From NCBI GenBank assembly GCA_016793775.1, contig JAEULK010000050.1, positions 1-64,000 of the forward strand: a stretch of DNA of 64,000 bases, written 5' to 3'. Of the stretch, positions 7,694 through 16,291 are shown piece after piece (position 1 is the stretch's first letter; each line of letters opens with the position of its first letter). Position numbers and translations under genes: made by a program. The notes under the pieces are model-generated. The model had not been told where the DNA came from, ran no database searches, and saw only the letters and a program-made list of their open reading frames with translations. The stretch comes from Sphingopyxis sp. (GTDB lineage: Bacteria > Pseudomonadota > Alphaproteobacteria > Sphingomonadales > Sphingomonadaceae).

Positions 7694-10074
7694 CAGAAGG
7701 CCTGGCCGATCGAAACATAGACGCTGACGCGAGCTTCGCCCGGCTTGCGCCCGATCGGGGTGGCGATATCGAGCCGCATCGGGCCGAAATTGGTGTAGAA
7801 ACGCCCGCCGATGCCGGCACCGTAGCGCAGGTTCGAGAAGTCCGGGGTCGACCCGGTATAGACCTGTCCGGCATCGACGAAGGCGACGATTCCGTAATTG
7901 CCGAAGCGGTAGCGGACCTCGACCGCGGCCTCGTTGACGCTGCGGCCGCCGATGGGATCGTTGTTCGGGTCCTTGGGGCCGAGCTGCTGGTAACCAAAGC
8001 CGCGCACCGAGCCGCCGCCGCCGGCATAGAAGCGCCGCGACGGCGCCAGATTGTCGCGCGCGGCGCCGACGATCGAGCCGACGCGGACGCGGCCCGCCAG
8101 CACGATGCTGTCGGTGACGGGATAATAGCCGCTGACATCGACGCGCGCGCGGGCATAGGGCGAGAAGCGGCCGCTCAAGGAGCCTTCGGGCTGAAGCAGT
8201 CCGGTGATGCGGAAACCCTTGGTCGGGTTGAGCAGATTGTCGCTGCGGTCGATGCCGAGCTGGCCGGTCAGGCCCGCGATATAATAGACGCTGCGATTGC
8301 GGTCGGCGAGGAGGAAGTCATAGTCGTCCTCGCTCGTCGCGATCAGGTCGAGGCCATAGGCGTAGGTGATCTTCTTTTGCCAGATCGGGGTCGATTCGCG
8401 GCTGACGCGGAAGCCGACGCGCCCGGTCAGTGCCTCGAAGGCGTTATAATTGCTGCGCGATGCTTCGCCGACGAGCTCGAAGGTGCGGTCGCGGCGTCCG
8501 GCGTTCGAGCGGCGGAAGATGACCCCGACCGCCTGCTCCTGCGTGCCGGCGAGGCCGCGGACGATCAGCGCGCCCTCGGGCGGAAAGAGGTTGCGGTGGG
8601 TCCAGCTCGCCTCGAGCCGGATGCCCTGGCCGGTGCCGTAACCGGCGCTTGCCGCCAGCGTGCGCGGCGGGCCTGCCTCCTGCGTCACCAGCGTCGTTAC
8701 ATATTCGGTGCCGTCGCCCGCGCTCTCGCCGGTCTTTTGTGGTTCGACCGAGACCGTCGCGAACAGGCCGGTGGCGACGAGCGCCTGGCGCAGGTCGTCG
8801 GCCATGCGGCTGTCGTAGAGATCGCCGCGCTTGAAACGCGCGAGCAGTTGGACATGCTTGACGTCGAAGGCGAGTTTGCCGACGGTCTCGAAGCCGCCGA
8901 AGCGCGCGCGGGGGCCGATGTCGACGGGTAAGGTATAGATGCCGTCGCCGGTGGCGCCGTCGAGCAGGATGTCGCGCTGGCCGACGGTGGCGAAGGGATA
9001 GCCCTCCTCGGGCAGTTTGAGCGCGATCGCCGCTTCGGCGCCCTGCACCCGCTGCGCCACGATCGGTTCGCCGATCGCGAGCGGGAAATTGTCCTTGATC
9101 AGCGACGGCGGCACCGTGGGCTCGGCGTTGATGATAATGTCCGAGAGCGTGTATCGCTGGCCTGGTACGACATCGATGATCGCGGTGAGCGGGCGGCGCT
9201 GGCGCGGGGTTTCGGGTGGGGTTTCGTCGCTGGCGGGTGCAGGCGTCGCGGCGCCTCGGCCGCGGCTGCTACCCTGCCCGCCGTTCTGGCCATCGCCGCC
9301 GCCGCGGTCGAGGCGGGTATCGACGCGCGCGTCATAATAGCCTTCGGAGGCGAGGATGCGGCGCATCAGGTCGGCGTCGGCGGTCAGGCGGGCGCGGACC
9401 ATCGCGGCGTTCGCCGCCTCGCCGTCGCCGTCGTAGAGCGCGGAGATGTCGCCGAAGAGGTCGGTGAGATTGGCGTCGGTGCTGTCGTCGGCGGGGGCGA
9501 GGCCGTTGATCTGGACGGTATAGGCGATCTTGACGCCCTCGTCGGCGGATTCGGGCTCGGCGAATTCGACGGGTTCGGCGTTGAAATTGTCGAGGGGGGG
9601 CAAGGGCTTGGCGAGTTCGACATCGTCGATCGGGGCATCGCCGATCGCTTCGACCGCATCGCCGTCGGCGAGCGCGGGCGTCGGCGCGGGTTCGGAGCCG
9701 GGCGCCGGCTCGCCGCTGGACGCGGCTTTGTTGGCCTGGCGGCGCTCGAAATCGGCGATCGATTCGAGCGGGACGTTGAGTTCGGGGTCGTCCTCGGCCG
9801 AAATCGGCGGGATGGCCTTGTCGAACTCCTCATCCGCGATGATCGGTTCGACCGGCGGGAAGATCGCGTCGGGCGGCGGCGGCGTGGGTTTGGCCATCTC
9901 GGCTTCGGGCGCGGGCGCGTCGGGCACGGTGTGCGTCACCGGCGGCGGTTCTTGCGCAAAAGCAGCGGTCGCGGCGAGGCCCAATGAGGATACGGACAGC
10001 GCGAGCGCCGGGCGCAGCATTGCCTTCGCCGCGGGCCGGCGGATCAATATGCGAGGGTTTTCAGAATCTTGCAT
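7693..10074 (-). CDS. tamA: Outer-membrane assembly factor TamA (Omp85 family)
   Basis: The 793-residue product carries a signal sequence ending near FAQ, an unusually long Pro/Glu/Asp-rich periplasmic extension, POTRA-like repeats (for example YTLSDIIINAEPTVPPSL and PFATVGQRDILLDG), and an Omp85/D15 surface-antigen beta-barrel ending in VSVYVSIGQAF with a terminal aromatic residue. It contains the barrel motif RRFYAGGGGSVRGFGYQ. The barrel plus POTRA arrangement matches TamA, the partner of the TamB encoded next. The start at 10074 is a choice; 10020 would give a shorter signal peptide (MLRPALALSV...), and an in-frame ATG at 10215 seems too far upstream. Confidence 0.9.
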   Translation of the reverse strand: MQDSENPRILIRRPAAKAMLRPALALSVSSLGLAATAAFAQEPPPVTHTVPDAPAPEAEMAKPTPPPPDAIFPPVEPIIADEEFDKAIPPISAEDDPELNVPLESIADFERRQANKAASSGEPAPGSEPAPTPALADGDAVEAIGDAPIDDVELAKPLPPLDNFNAEPVEFAEPESADEGVKIAYTVQINGLAPADDSTDANLTDLFGDISALYDGDGEAANAAMVRARLTADADLMRRILASEGYYDARVDTRLDRGGGDGQNGGQGSSRGRGAATPAPASDETPPETPRQRRPLTAIIDVVPGQRYTLSDIIINAEPTVPPSLIKDNFPLAIGEPIVAQRVQGAEAAIALKLPEEGYPFATVGQRDILLDGATGDGIYTLPVDIGPRARFGGFETVGKLAFDVKHVQLLARFKRGDLYDSRMADDLRQALVATGLFATVSVEPQKTGESAGDGTEYVTTLVTQEAGPPRTLAASAGYGTGQGIRLEASWTHRNLFPPEGALIVRGLAGTQEQAVGVIFRRSNAGRRDRTFELVGEASRSNYNAFEALTGRVGFRVSRESTPIWQKKITYAYGLDLIATSEDDYDFLLADRNRSVYYIAGLTGQLGIDRSDNLLNPTKGFRITGLLQPEGSLSGRFSPYARARVDVSGYYPVTDSIVLAGRVRVGSIVGAARDNLAPSRRFYAGGGGSVRGFGYQQLGPKDPNNDPIGGRSVNEAAVEVRYRFGNYGIVAFVDAGQVYTGSTPDFSNLRYGAGIGGRFYTNFGPMRLDIATPIGRKPGEARVSVYVSIGQAF

Positions 10075-10229
10075 CTGCTGGCCGCCAATGACCGGCTTGT
10101 GACCCGCGCGGGCTGGCGGCGCAACCAGTTTCTGGCCGGAAGCGACGGATGCACGCTGCTCTGCGAATGGCCCTTCCCCCTGTCGTTGCACGACAGCAAC
10201 GAAGCGGCGCGCCAACTGGTTCCGCGGGT

Positions 10230-11393
10230 TCAGATTTCCCGCCGCAGCCGCTCGACCATCATTTCGGCCTGGCGGTTCACCGAGAGGTTGGCGAGGGCAT
10301 AAGCGCGCGCGGCATCGTCGGCGAAGGCGCCCTTGTCGAGCAGGTCGGCGAGGAGTTTCGCGAGCCCCGCGACATCGCCTTCGTTAAAGAGATGCCCCTG
10401 CCCGCCCATGACCTCGGGGATCGCGCCCGAGCGGCTGCCGACCATGGTGCGGCCGCACGCCATCACTTCCTGGATCACGCGGCCGTACTGCTCTTTCCAC
10501 TTGGGGGTGCTGAGCGAGGGCAGCACGACGATGTCGGCGGCGTTCATGTAGCGCGCCATGTCCTCATGCCGGGATTCGAAGAAGGTCACGCGGTCGGCGA
10601 GGCCGAGGCGTTCGATCTGCGCCTGAAGCTGCGCGGTGTAGGCCGAGGTGCCGATGAAGTCGTCGATCAGGAACTGCCAGTTCTTGTCGCGGATGCGGTC
10701 GAGCGCGTCGATCAGGATGTGGATGCCCTTTTCGGGGGTCTGGCGCCCGAAATAGGCGATCACCGGCCGGGTGAGCCCGAGTTCGGCGCGCACCGCCGCG
10801 CGTTCGGGCTCGGGTAGCGGCTGGAAGAGGCGCGGATCGAAGCCGATCGGCACCTGCGTCGCATTGAGGCCCATCGCCTCGATCAGCGCGGTGCCGTCCT
10901 TGCTGAGCGTCAGCACACGATCGACCTTGCGCTTTGCCGAGTGGCGCAGCCAGGCCTTGACGAGCGCCGAGGCGATGCCGGCGGGCTGGCGCGTCTCGAG
11001 TGCCTTCTTCAGATCGATGCCGAGGCTCTGCGGCATGTTCTCGGCGGTAAGCGACCAGAGTTTCGCGTTTGGCGCGACCTGTTTTGCCTGCCGCACCATC
11101 ATGCTGGCGGGGTCGCTGTCGCAATAGATGTGGGTCGGCTGGAAGGTATCGACGACGGTCTGCAGGCCTTGCAGCCGGTGGGTGCGCTGGTTGGTGCCGG
11201 TCAGGTCGAGGAGCGTGAGTTCGTAATTTTCGGGCGGGAAGTCGGGGGTGCCGCGCCATTGGCCGCCGACGAAATGGCGGCGCGGGACGACGAGGTGGAC
11301 GGGGATGCCGAGCGCGCCGATCTCGCGGAACAGCGCACGATTCACCGGCTCGTGGCACGAGAGCGACATGGCGAGGAGGCGCGGCGTCGTCAC
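10230..11393 (-). CDS. GT-B glycosyltransferase, GT4-like
   Basis: A 387-residue two-domain GT-B enzyme. The C-terminal nucleotide-binding half shows the GT4 pattern: YFGRQTPEKGIHILIDAL, then FFESRHEDMARYMNAADIVVLPS, then EQYGRVIQEVMACGRTMVGS, where the Glu residues contact the donor sugar. It should act at the cytoplasmic face on a lipid-linked glycan. The GTG start at 11393 overlaps the stop of the preceding reductase gene (GTGA); ATG 11369 is the alternative. As the last gene of the CDP-sugar module it is the natural candidate to transfer the sugar made by the four upstream enzymes. Acceptor and linkage cannot be read from sequence. Confidence 0.82.
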   Translation of the reverse strand: MTTPRLLAMSLSCHEPVNRALFREIGALGIPVHLVVPRRHFVGGQWRGTPDFPPENYELTLLDLTGTNQRTHRLQGLQTVVDTFQPTHIYCDSDPASMMVRQAKQVAPNAKLWSLTAENMPQSLGIDLKKALETRQPAGIASALVKAWLRHSAKRKVDRVLTLSKDGTALIEAMGLNATQVPIGFDPRLFQPLPEPERAAVRAELGLTRPVIAYFGRQTPEKGIHILIDALDRIRDKNWQFLIDDFIGTSAYTAQLQAQIERLGLADRVTFFESRHEDMARYMNAADIVVLPSLSTPKWKEQYGRVIQEVMACGRTMVGSRSGAIPEVMGGQGHLFNEGDVAGLAKLLADLLDKGAFADDAARAYALANLSVNRQAEMMVERLRREI

Positions 11394-12304
11394 GCGAAGG
11401 CGGCGATGGCGTTGCGGGCTTCGTCGGCGATGCTGGCCGTGGGGGTCCAGCCGAGCGCGCGCAGGCGCGAAATATCGACCTCGAACGCGCTGCGAAAGGC
11501 ATCGCTGCCCTCGCCATAGGTGACGGGCACCGGCTGCGGCGCGGCGGCGGCGATGGTTTCGGCGAGCGTGCGCATCGTGATCGCCTGCCCCGCGGCGAGG
11601 TTGAACAACCGGTTCCAGCCCGTCTCGGCGCGCAGCAGCAGAACGACCGCGGCGATCGCGTCGCCGAAGGGCAGGATGTCGCGATAGCTGGCGCCGTCGT
11701 TGCGCAGGCTCATGGCGCCGGTCTCTGCGACCTGGCGGCAAAGGTCGAGGAAGATCAGCCCCGCCTGCTCGCCGAGGCTGGCATGGGCGGGGGCGCCGAC
11801 CATGTTGGTCGGGCGGACAATCGCGATGCGGTCGGCGACGTCGCTCGCGGCGAGCTCACCCTCGATCGCGAGGTGCGTCTTGCCATAGGGGTGACCCGGC
11901 GCCTTGGGCATGTCTTCGCTGTAGAGCGCGGCGGCGTTGCCGCCATAGACGTGGAAGGTCGAGAAATGAACGAGGCGCGACGCCCTGCCCTCGCGCAGCG
12001 CGGCGAGGCAGGCGGCGGCGGTGCTGCGGCCCTGTGCCAGCGCGGCGTCGGCATCCCTGCCGGCGGCCTGCGCGCCGGGCATCGCGAGGTTGACGACCGC
12101 GTCGAACGTGCCTCCGGGCAGCGCGGCGTCGGTGCTGCTGTCGTAGCGAAAGGAGGCGATGCCGCGTTCCGCCAGCCAGGCGGCGCGTTCGGGGGTATCC
12201 GAGCGCACGGTGACCGCCACGTCCCATGCACCCGCCAGCGCCTCCGCCAGCCGCGCGCCGAAATATCCGCTGCCGCCGACGAGCAGCAGGCGGCCTTCAG
12301 CCAT
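11390..12304 (-). CDS. NAD-dependent epimerase/reductase (SDR) of the CDP-sugar module
   Basis: A 304-residue extended SDR protein with the glycine-rich NAD(P) motif GGSGYFGARL near the N-terminus, a serine region (HFSTFHVYGG) and the catalytic pair in HPYGKTHLA (YxxxK). It most resembles 4-ketoreductases/4-epimerases of nucleotide sugars. It follows rfbF, rfbG and a cupin epimerase, so it probably reduces the 4-keto group of a CDP-4-keto-6-deoxyhexose. Its ATG overlaps the cupin gene by 8 bases, indicating coupled translation. The exact stereochemistry of the product is not predictable. Confidence 0.78.
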   Translation of the reverse strand: MAEGRLLLVGGSGYFGARLAEALAGAWDVAVTVRSDTPERAAWLAERGIASFRYDSSTDAALPGGTFDAVVNLAMPGAQAAGRDADAALAQGRSTAAACLAALREGRASRLVHFSTFHVYGGNAAALYSEDMPKAPGHPYGKTHLAIEGELAASDVADRIAIVRPTNMVGAPAHASLGEQAGLIFLDLCRQVAETGAMSLRNDGASYRDILPFGDAIAAVVLLLRAETGWNRLFNLAAGQAITMRTLAETIAAAAPQPVPVTYGEGSDAFRSAFEVDISRLRALGWTPTASIADEARNAIAAFA

Positions 12305-12746
12305 GCCTGACGTCCCAATTATACGGGATCTTGTCGGTGAAGGGGTCCATGCGGTCGATCTCGTCGGCGCGGTGCGCGATCGTCGTGCAGTTCGCGACGA
12401 TCGCCGGATATTGGCCGTAGCCCTTGAAACCGTTCCACACGAAGGGCGGCACCGTGACGAGGCAGTAATTGTCCTCGCCCATGAAGATTTCCTGCAGTTC
12501 GCCGCGCGTCGGCGAGCCTTCGCGGTCGTCGTAGAGCACGAATTTGATGCGGCCGTGGACGACGGCATAGTTCAGCGTCATCTCGCTGTGGATGTGCCAG
12601 GCCTTGATCGCGCCGGGCTGGACGCAGGAGAAATAGATTTCGCCGAATTGCTCGAAATGCGGCGCGTCGGCGCGCAGCATGTGCATGATCTTGCCGCGCT
12701 CGTCGGGAATCTGCCGCAGCGGTGTAATCAGGACGCCGTCGATCAT
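12297..12746 (-). CDS. dTDP-4-dehydrorhamnose 3,5-epimerase-like cupin (RfbC-like)
   Basis: A 149-residue single cupin domain. It matches the RfbC fold, with an N-terminal PLRQIPDERGKIMHML, the catalytic His region AWHIHSEMTLNYAVVHG, and VTVPPFVWNGFKGYG. It is shorter than dedicated RmlC (about 180 residues), and no rmlA, rmlB or rmlD is present in the window. The neighbours instead make CDP-4-keto-6-deoxyglucose, so the natural substrate is likely that CDP-sugar, epimerised at C3 and/or C5. The start at 12746 is supported by a strong GAGGGGG motif; an upstream in-frame ATG at 12812 lacks one. Confidence 0.78.
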   Translation of the reverse strand: MIDGVLITPLRQIPDERGKIMHMLRADAPHFEQFGEIYFSCVQPGAIKAWHIHSEMTLNYAVVHGRIKFVLYDDREGSPTRGELQEIFMGEDNYCLVTVPPFVWNGFKGYGQYPAIVANCTTIAHRADEIDRMDPFTDKIPYNWDVRHG

Positions 12747-12768
12747 CTGTATCCCCCTCGGGTCTGGT

Positions 12769-13881
12769 TCAGGCCGCCCAGGCGAGCGATTTCGCCCGCG
12801 CCTCGGCCACATAGGTTGCGATATCGTGACGCGTCTGCGCCAGCGGGTCGGCGCCGTCGGCGACCACCGCCTTGTACCAGCCTGCGGTCAGCGCGACGCC
12901 GCCCGCGAAGTCGAGCGTCGGTGCCCAGTCGAGCTTGTGATAGGCCTTGTCGATCGACAGGCCGAGCAGCCCCGCCTCGTGCACCGCGCCGGCTTCGGCG
13001 GCATTCACCCATTCGCCGGGCCAATGCTTCAAAAATTCGGTCACCAGCCGTTCGACCGAGCCGTTCGCCTCGACCCAGGGACCGAAGTTGAAGGCTTCGG
13101 TGACGTCGGTGGGCGATTTCACCCGCGCCGTCGTCGCGGCGCCGCCGAGCAGCGCGCCGAGCCAGAGATAGCCGCTCAGCGATTCGAGCACATGCTGCCA
13201 GGGGCGGGTCGCGCGCGGGTTGCGGATGCGGATCGCCTCGCCCCGCGACAGGCTGCGCACGCAGTCGGGGACGATGCGGTCGAGCGACCAGTCGCCGCCG
13301 CCGATGACGTTGCCCGCGCGCACCGTCGCCATCTTCACCGGGCTGTCGGGCGCGGAGAAGAAGCTGCGGCGATAGCTGTGCGCGGCGATCTCGGCCGCGC
13401 CCTTCGACGCGCTGTAGGTGTCGTGGCCGCCCATCGGGTCGTCCTCGCGATAGCCCGACAATATCTCGCGATTTTCGTAGCATTTGTCCGAGGTGACGCA
13501 GACCGCGACCGCGGGGCGCCCGGCGCGGCGCAGCGCGTCGAGGACATGGACGGTGCCCATGACGTTGGTCGCCATCGTCTCGACCGGATTGTCATAGCTG
13601 TAGCGGACGAGCGCCTGCGCCGCGAGGTGCAGGACATAGTCGGGTTTGTGCGCCGTAACAACGTCGTTCACCGCATCGGCGTCGCGCACGTCGCCGACGA
13701 TGTGCGTCAGCCGGTCGGCGAGGCCGATGCTGGCGAAATGCGTCGGGCCGTCGTCGATCTTGTGCGAAAAACCGACGACATCGGCGCCGAGCGTGAGCAG
13801 CCATTCGGCCAGCCACGATCCCTTGAAGCCGGTGTGGCCGGTGAGGAGGACGGTCTTGCCGCGATAGGCGTCGGCGAACAT
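12769..13881 (-). CDS. rfbG: CDP-glucose 4,6-dehydratase
   Basis: A 370-residue SDR enzyme converting CDP-D-glucose to CDP-4-keto-6-deoxyglucose. The family N-terminus VLLTGHTGFKGSWL (residues 12-25) binds NAD+. The dehydratase signature SDK (131-133) and the catalytic pair in YSASK (156-160) are intact, and RAGNVIGGGDW is a family hallmark. It is encoded directly after rfbF, which supplies CDP-glucose, with a gap of 8 bases to the chosen start. An in-frame ATG at 13896 overlapping the rfbF stop is possible. Confidence 0.93.
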   Translation of the reverse strand: MFADAYRGKTVLLTGHTGFKGSWLAEWLLTLGADVVGFSHKIDDGPTHFASIGLADRLTHIVGDVRDADAVNDVVTAHKPDYVLHLAAQALVRYSYDNPVETMATNVMGTVHVLDALRRAGRPAVAVCVTSDKCYENREILSGYREDDPMGGHDTYSASKGAAEIAAHSYRRSFFSAPDSPVKMATVRAGNVIGGGDWSLDRIVPDCVRSLSRGEAIRIRNPRATRPWQHVLESLSGYLWLGALLGGAATTARVKSPTDVTEAFNFGPWVEANGSVERLVTEFLKHWPGEWVNAAEAGAVHEAGLLGLSIDKAYHKLDWAPTLDFAGGVALTAGWYKAVVADGADPLAQTRHDIATYVAEARAKSLAWAA

Positions 13882-13889
13882 CGCGCCGC

Positions 13890-14675
13890 CTACCATTTCT
13901 TCCAGGGCGCCTGCCCGTCGGCCCACAGCTCGTTGAGCAGCGAATATTCGCGCGGCGTGTCCATCGGCTGCCAGAAGCCGTTATGTTCGAACATCATCAG
14001 TTCGCGGTCGGCGGCGAGGCGTTCCATCGGCTCGCGCTCGAGGATCAGTTCCTCGCGGTCGTCGAGATAATCGTCGATAAAATTGCGGTTGAAGACGAAG
14101 AAGCCGCCGTTGATGTGGCCGCCCGATACCTGCGGTTTTTCGTTGAAGCTCGCGACCACGCCGCCCTCGGTGCCGAGTTCGCCGAAGCGCCCCGGCGGGT
14201 AGACGCCGGTCAGCGTCGCGGTCTTGCCATGGCCCTTGTGGAAATCGACGAGCGCGGTGATGTCGACGTCGCCGACGCCGTCGCCATAGGTGGCGCAGAA
14301 ATGCTCGACCCCGTCGAGATAGCGCGCGCCGCGGCGGATGCGCGCACCGGTCATCGCATCCTCGCCGGTTTCGGCGAGGGTGACCTTCCAATCCTCGGTC
14401 TGGTGCTTGTGGAATTGCAGCCGGTCCTCGCCGCGCTTCGACAGGTCGACGGTGACGTCGGACGACTGGTTCGCGTAATTGAGGAAGAAGTCGCGAATGA
14501 TGTCGCCCTTGTAGCCCAGCAGCAGGACGAAGTCGGTGATGCCGTGCGCGGCATAGATTTTCATGATGTGCCAGACGATCGGTTTGTCGCCGATCGGCAC
14601 CATCGGTTTGGGCAAGGTTTCGGAGACTTCGCGGAGGCGGGTCCCGCGACCGCCGCAGAGAATCAAAGCTTTCAT
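13890..14675 (-). CDS. rfbF: Glucose-1-phosphate cytidylyltransferase
   Basis: A 261-residue nucleotidyltransferase making CDP-glucose from glucose-1-phosphate and CTP. The nucleotide-binding signature GGRGTRLRE (8-16) and the Lys of LPKPMVPIG are present. The family-specific C-terminus FEHNGFWQPMDTPREY matches RfbF and distinguishes it from RmlA and GalU. It opens the CDP-sugar module, and a sigma70-like promoter candidate lies about 55-80 bases upstream of the ATG. Confidence 0.95.
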   Translation of the reverse strand: MKALILCGGRGTRLREVSETLPKPMVPIGDKPIVWHIMKIYAAHGITDFVLLLGYKGDIIRDFFLNYANQSSDVTVDLSKRGEDRLQFHKHQTEDWKVTLAETGEDAMTGARIRRGARYLDGVEHFCATYGDGVGDVDITALVDFHKGHGKTATLTGVYPPGRFGELGTEGGVVASFNEKPQVSGGHINGGFFVFNRNFIDDYLDDREELILEREPMERLAADRELMMFEHNGFWQPMDTPREYSLLNELWADGQAPWKKW

Positions 14676-14726
14676 AGGGGTGAGCTCATTCCGTTCTGAT
14701 GGTCAGGATGCGGCGGAATCAATTGG

Positions 14727-14755
14727 GCTATAAAGCGCCCGCTCGGTAGCCGCAA
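14727..14755 (-). promoter_or_regulatory. Possible sigma70-type promoter for the rfbF module
   Basis: On the minus strand TTGCGG and TATAGC are separated by 17 bases in the gap between the selO stop and the rfbF start. The spacing is ideal and the hexamers are moderate matches. It is offered only because rfbF heads a tightly coupled gene string and needs a start signal of its own. Confidence 0.3.
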
Positions 14756-14796
14756 AGCCAAGACGCTGCAACGCGCTTCGAGCCTTGGATCGCGAT

Positions 14797-16260
14797 TCAT
14801 GTGCCGCAGAAGGTCACATAAGGCGCGGCTTCGGCGGGGCCGGGCTGCGCATGGTGTGCCCAGTCGGCGCGTTCGGCATAGGGCGCGCGCACCACCTCCA
14901 GCAGCGCGAGAAAGGGCGCGAGATCGCCCTGCTCTGCCGCACCCAAGACCTCTTCGACCCGGTGGTTGCGCGGGATGTAGAGCGGGTTGGCGGCGTCCAT
15001 CGCCGCGGCGCGTTCGAGCGGACTCAGCGGCTCGCGTTCGAGTTGCGCCCACCAGGACGCGATCCACGGTGCCATCGCGTCGGGTTCCGGCAACAGTGCC
15101 TGCATCGCGCTGGCATCGCCGCGCAGCAGCGTCGCGAGCGCGCGGAAGAACAAGGTGAAGTCCGGCCCATATTGTTCGAGCGCGTCGAACAAGCCGTCGA
15201 TCAGCCCCGCATCGCTCGAATGCGGGGCACCGAGGCCGAGCTTCTGCCGCATCGTCGCGAGCCAGATGGTCCGGAACTGCTCGACGATATCGGCGACCAG
15301 CACCTTGGCGGCCTCGACATCCTGGGGGTTCACCGCATGGATCGCCGGAAGCAGCGCCTCGGCGAAGCGCGCCATGTTCCAGTTCATGATCGCGGGCTGG
15401 TTGCCATAGGCATAGCGACCGTTGGCGTCGATCGAGCTGAAGACGCTGTGGACCGCGAACCGGTCCATGAAGGCGCAGGGGCCATAGTCGATCGTCTCGC
15501 CGCTGACCGCGACATTGTCGGTGTTCATGACGCCATGGATAAAGCCGAGGCCCATCCAATTGGCGACGAGCAGGCACTGGCGCTCGATCACCGCCGCGAG
15601 CAGCGCGAGATGCGGATTGGCGGCGGCGGCGAGCTCGGGGAAATGCCGCGCAATCGTGTAGTTGGACAGCCGGATCACATGCTCGGCGCCGAAATGCGCG
15701 GCGAAGAACTGGAAGGTGCCGACGCGGATATGGCTGCCGGCGATGCGCGTCAGCACCGCGCCGGGATGGGCGCGTTCGCGCTGGACGCGGTCGCCGGTCG
15801 CCACGGCCGCCAGCGAGCGGGTGGTCGGGACGTGCATCGCCGCCATCGCTTCGGAGACGAGAAATTCGCGCAAGACGGGGCCGATCGCGGCCTTGCCGTC
15901 GCCGTTGCGCGAGAAAGGGGTCGGGCCCGAGCCCTTGAGCTGGACGTCGAAGCGCCGGCCGTCGGGGGCAAGAATTTCGCCGAGCAGCAGCGCGCGGCCG
16001 TCGCCGAGCTGCGACGAGAAATGGCCGAACTGGTGCCCGGCATAAGCAAAGGCCAGCGGGGCGGCACCGCCGGGCAGGGTTGCGCCGGAGAACAGGTGCG
16101 CGAGGCTGTCGTCGTCGACATTCGCGGCGTCGATGCCGAGCGTTGCCGCGAGCGTCTGGTTGAAGACCAGCAGCTTCGGCGCCGATGGCACGGCGGCCTC
16201 GGCGGGGGCGTAAAAGCCCTCCATCTCGCGGTGGAAGCTGTTGTCGAAGGCGATGTCCAT
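14797..16260 (-). CDS. selO: Protein adenylyltransferase SelO (YdiU/UPF0061)
   Basis: A 487-residue pseudokinase-fold enzyme that transfers AMP from ATP to Ser/Thr/Tyr of target proteins. Family hallmarks are visible: FAYAGHQFGHFSSQLGDGRA, then FDVQLKGSGPTPFSRNGDGK, then GFIHGVMNTDNVAVSGETID, which holds the flipped-kinase Asn/Asp metal-binding residues, and YGPCAFMDRF. The usual C-terminal redox Cys region appears reduced to YVTFCGT. GGAG lies upstream of the ATG, while an in-frame upstream ATG at 16386 would run into fcl. It sits between two sugar modules but has no known link to glycans. Confidence 0.93.
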   Translation of the reverse strand: MDIAFDNSFHREMEGFYAPAEAAVPSAPKLLVFNQTLAATLGIDAANVDDDSLAHLFSGATLPGGAAPLAFAYAGHQFGHFSSQLGDGRALLLGEILAPDGRRFDVQLKGSGPTPFSRNGDGKAAIGPVLREFLVSEAMAAMHVPTTRSLAAVATGDRVQRERAHPGAVLTRIAGSHIRVGTFQFFAAHFGAEHVIRLSNYTIARHFPELAAAANPHLALLAAVIERQCLLVANWMGLGFIHGVMNTDNVAVSGETIDYGPCAFMDRFAVHSVFSSIDANGRYAYGNQPAIMNWNMARFAEALLPAIHAVNPQDVEAAKVLVADIVEQFRTIWLATMRQKLGLGAPHSSDAGLIDGLFDALEQYGPDFTLFFRALATLLRGDASAMQALLPEPDAMAPWIASWWAQLEREPLSPLERAAAMDAANPLYIPRNHRVEEVLGAAEQGDLAPFLALLEVVRAPYAERADWAHHAQPGPAEAAPYVTFCGT

Positions 16261-16291
16261 CGGGGTCTCCTCGCCTGTCCTATAGCGCGCC

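Noticed and set aside
3290-7720. Very long open frame on the plus strand opposite tamB
   Set aside because: It is a GC-rich antisense shadow. The composition is dominated by Arg/Ala/Gly/Asp with no domain, and the minus strand encodes a clear TamB.
12297-12746. True RmlC of a dTDP-rhamnose pathway
   Set aside because: No rmlA, rmlB or rmlD is present and the gene sits within a CDP-sugar module, so a CDP-linked substrate is more likely.
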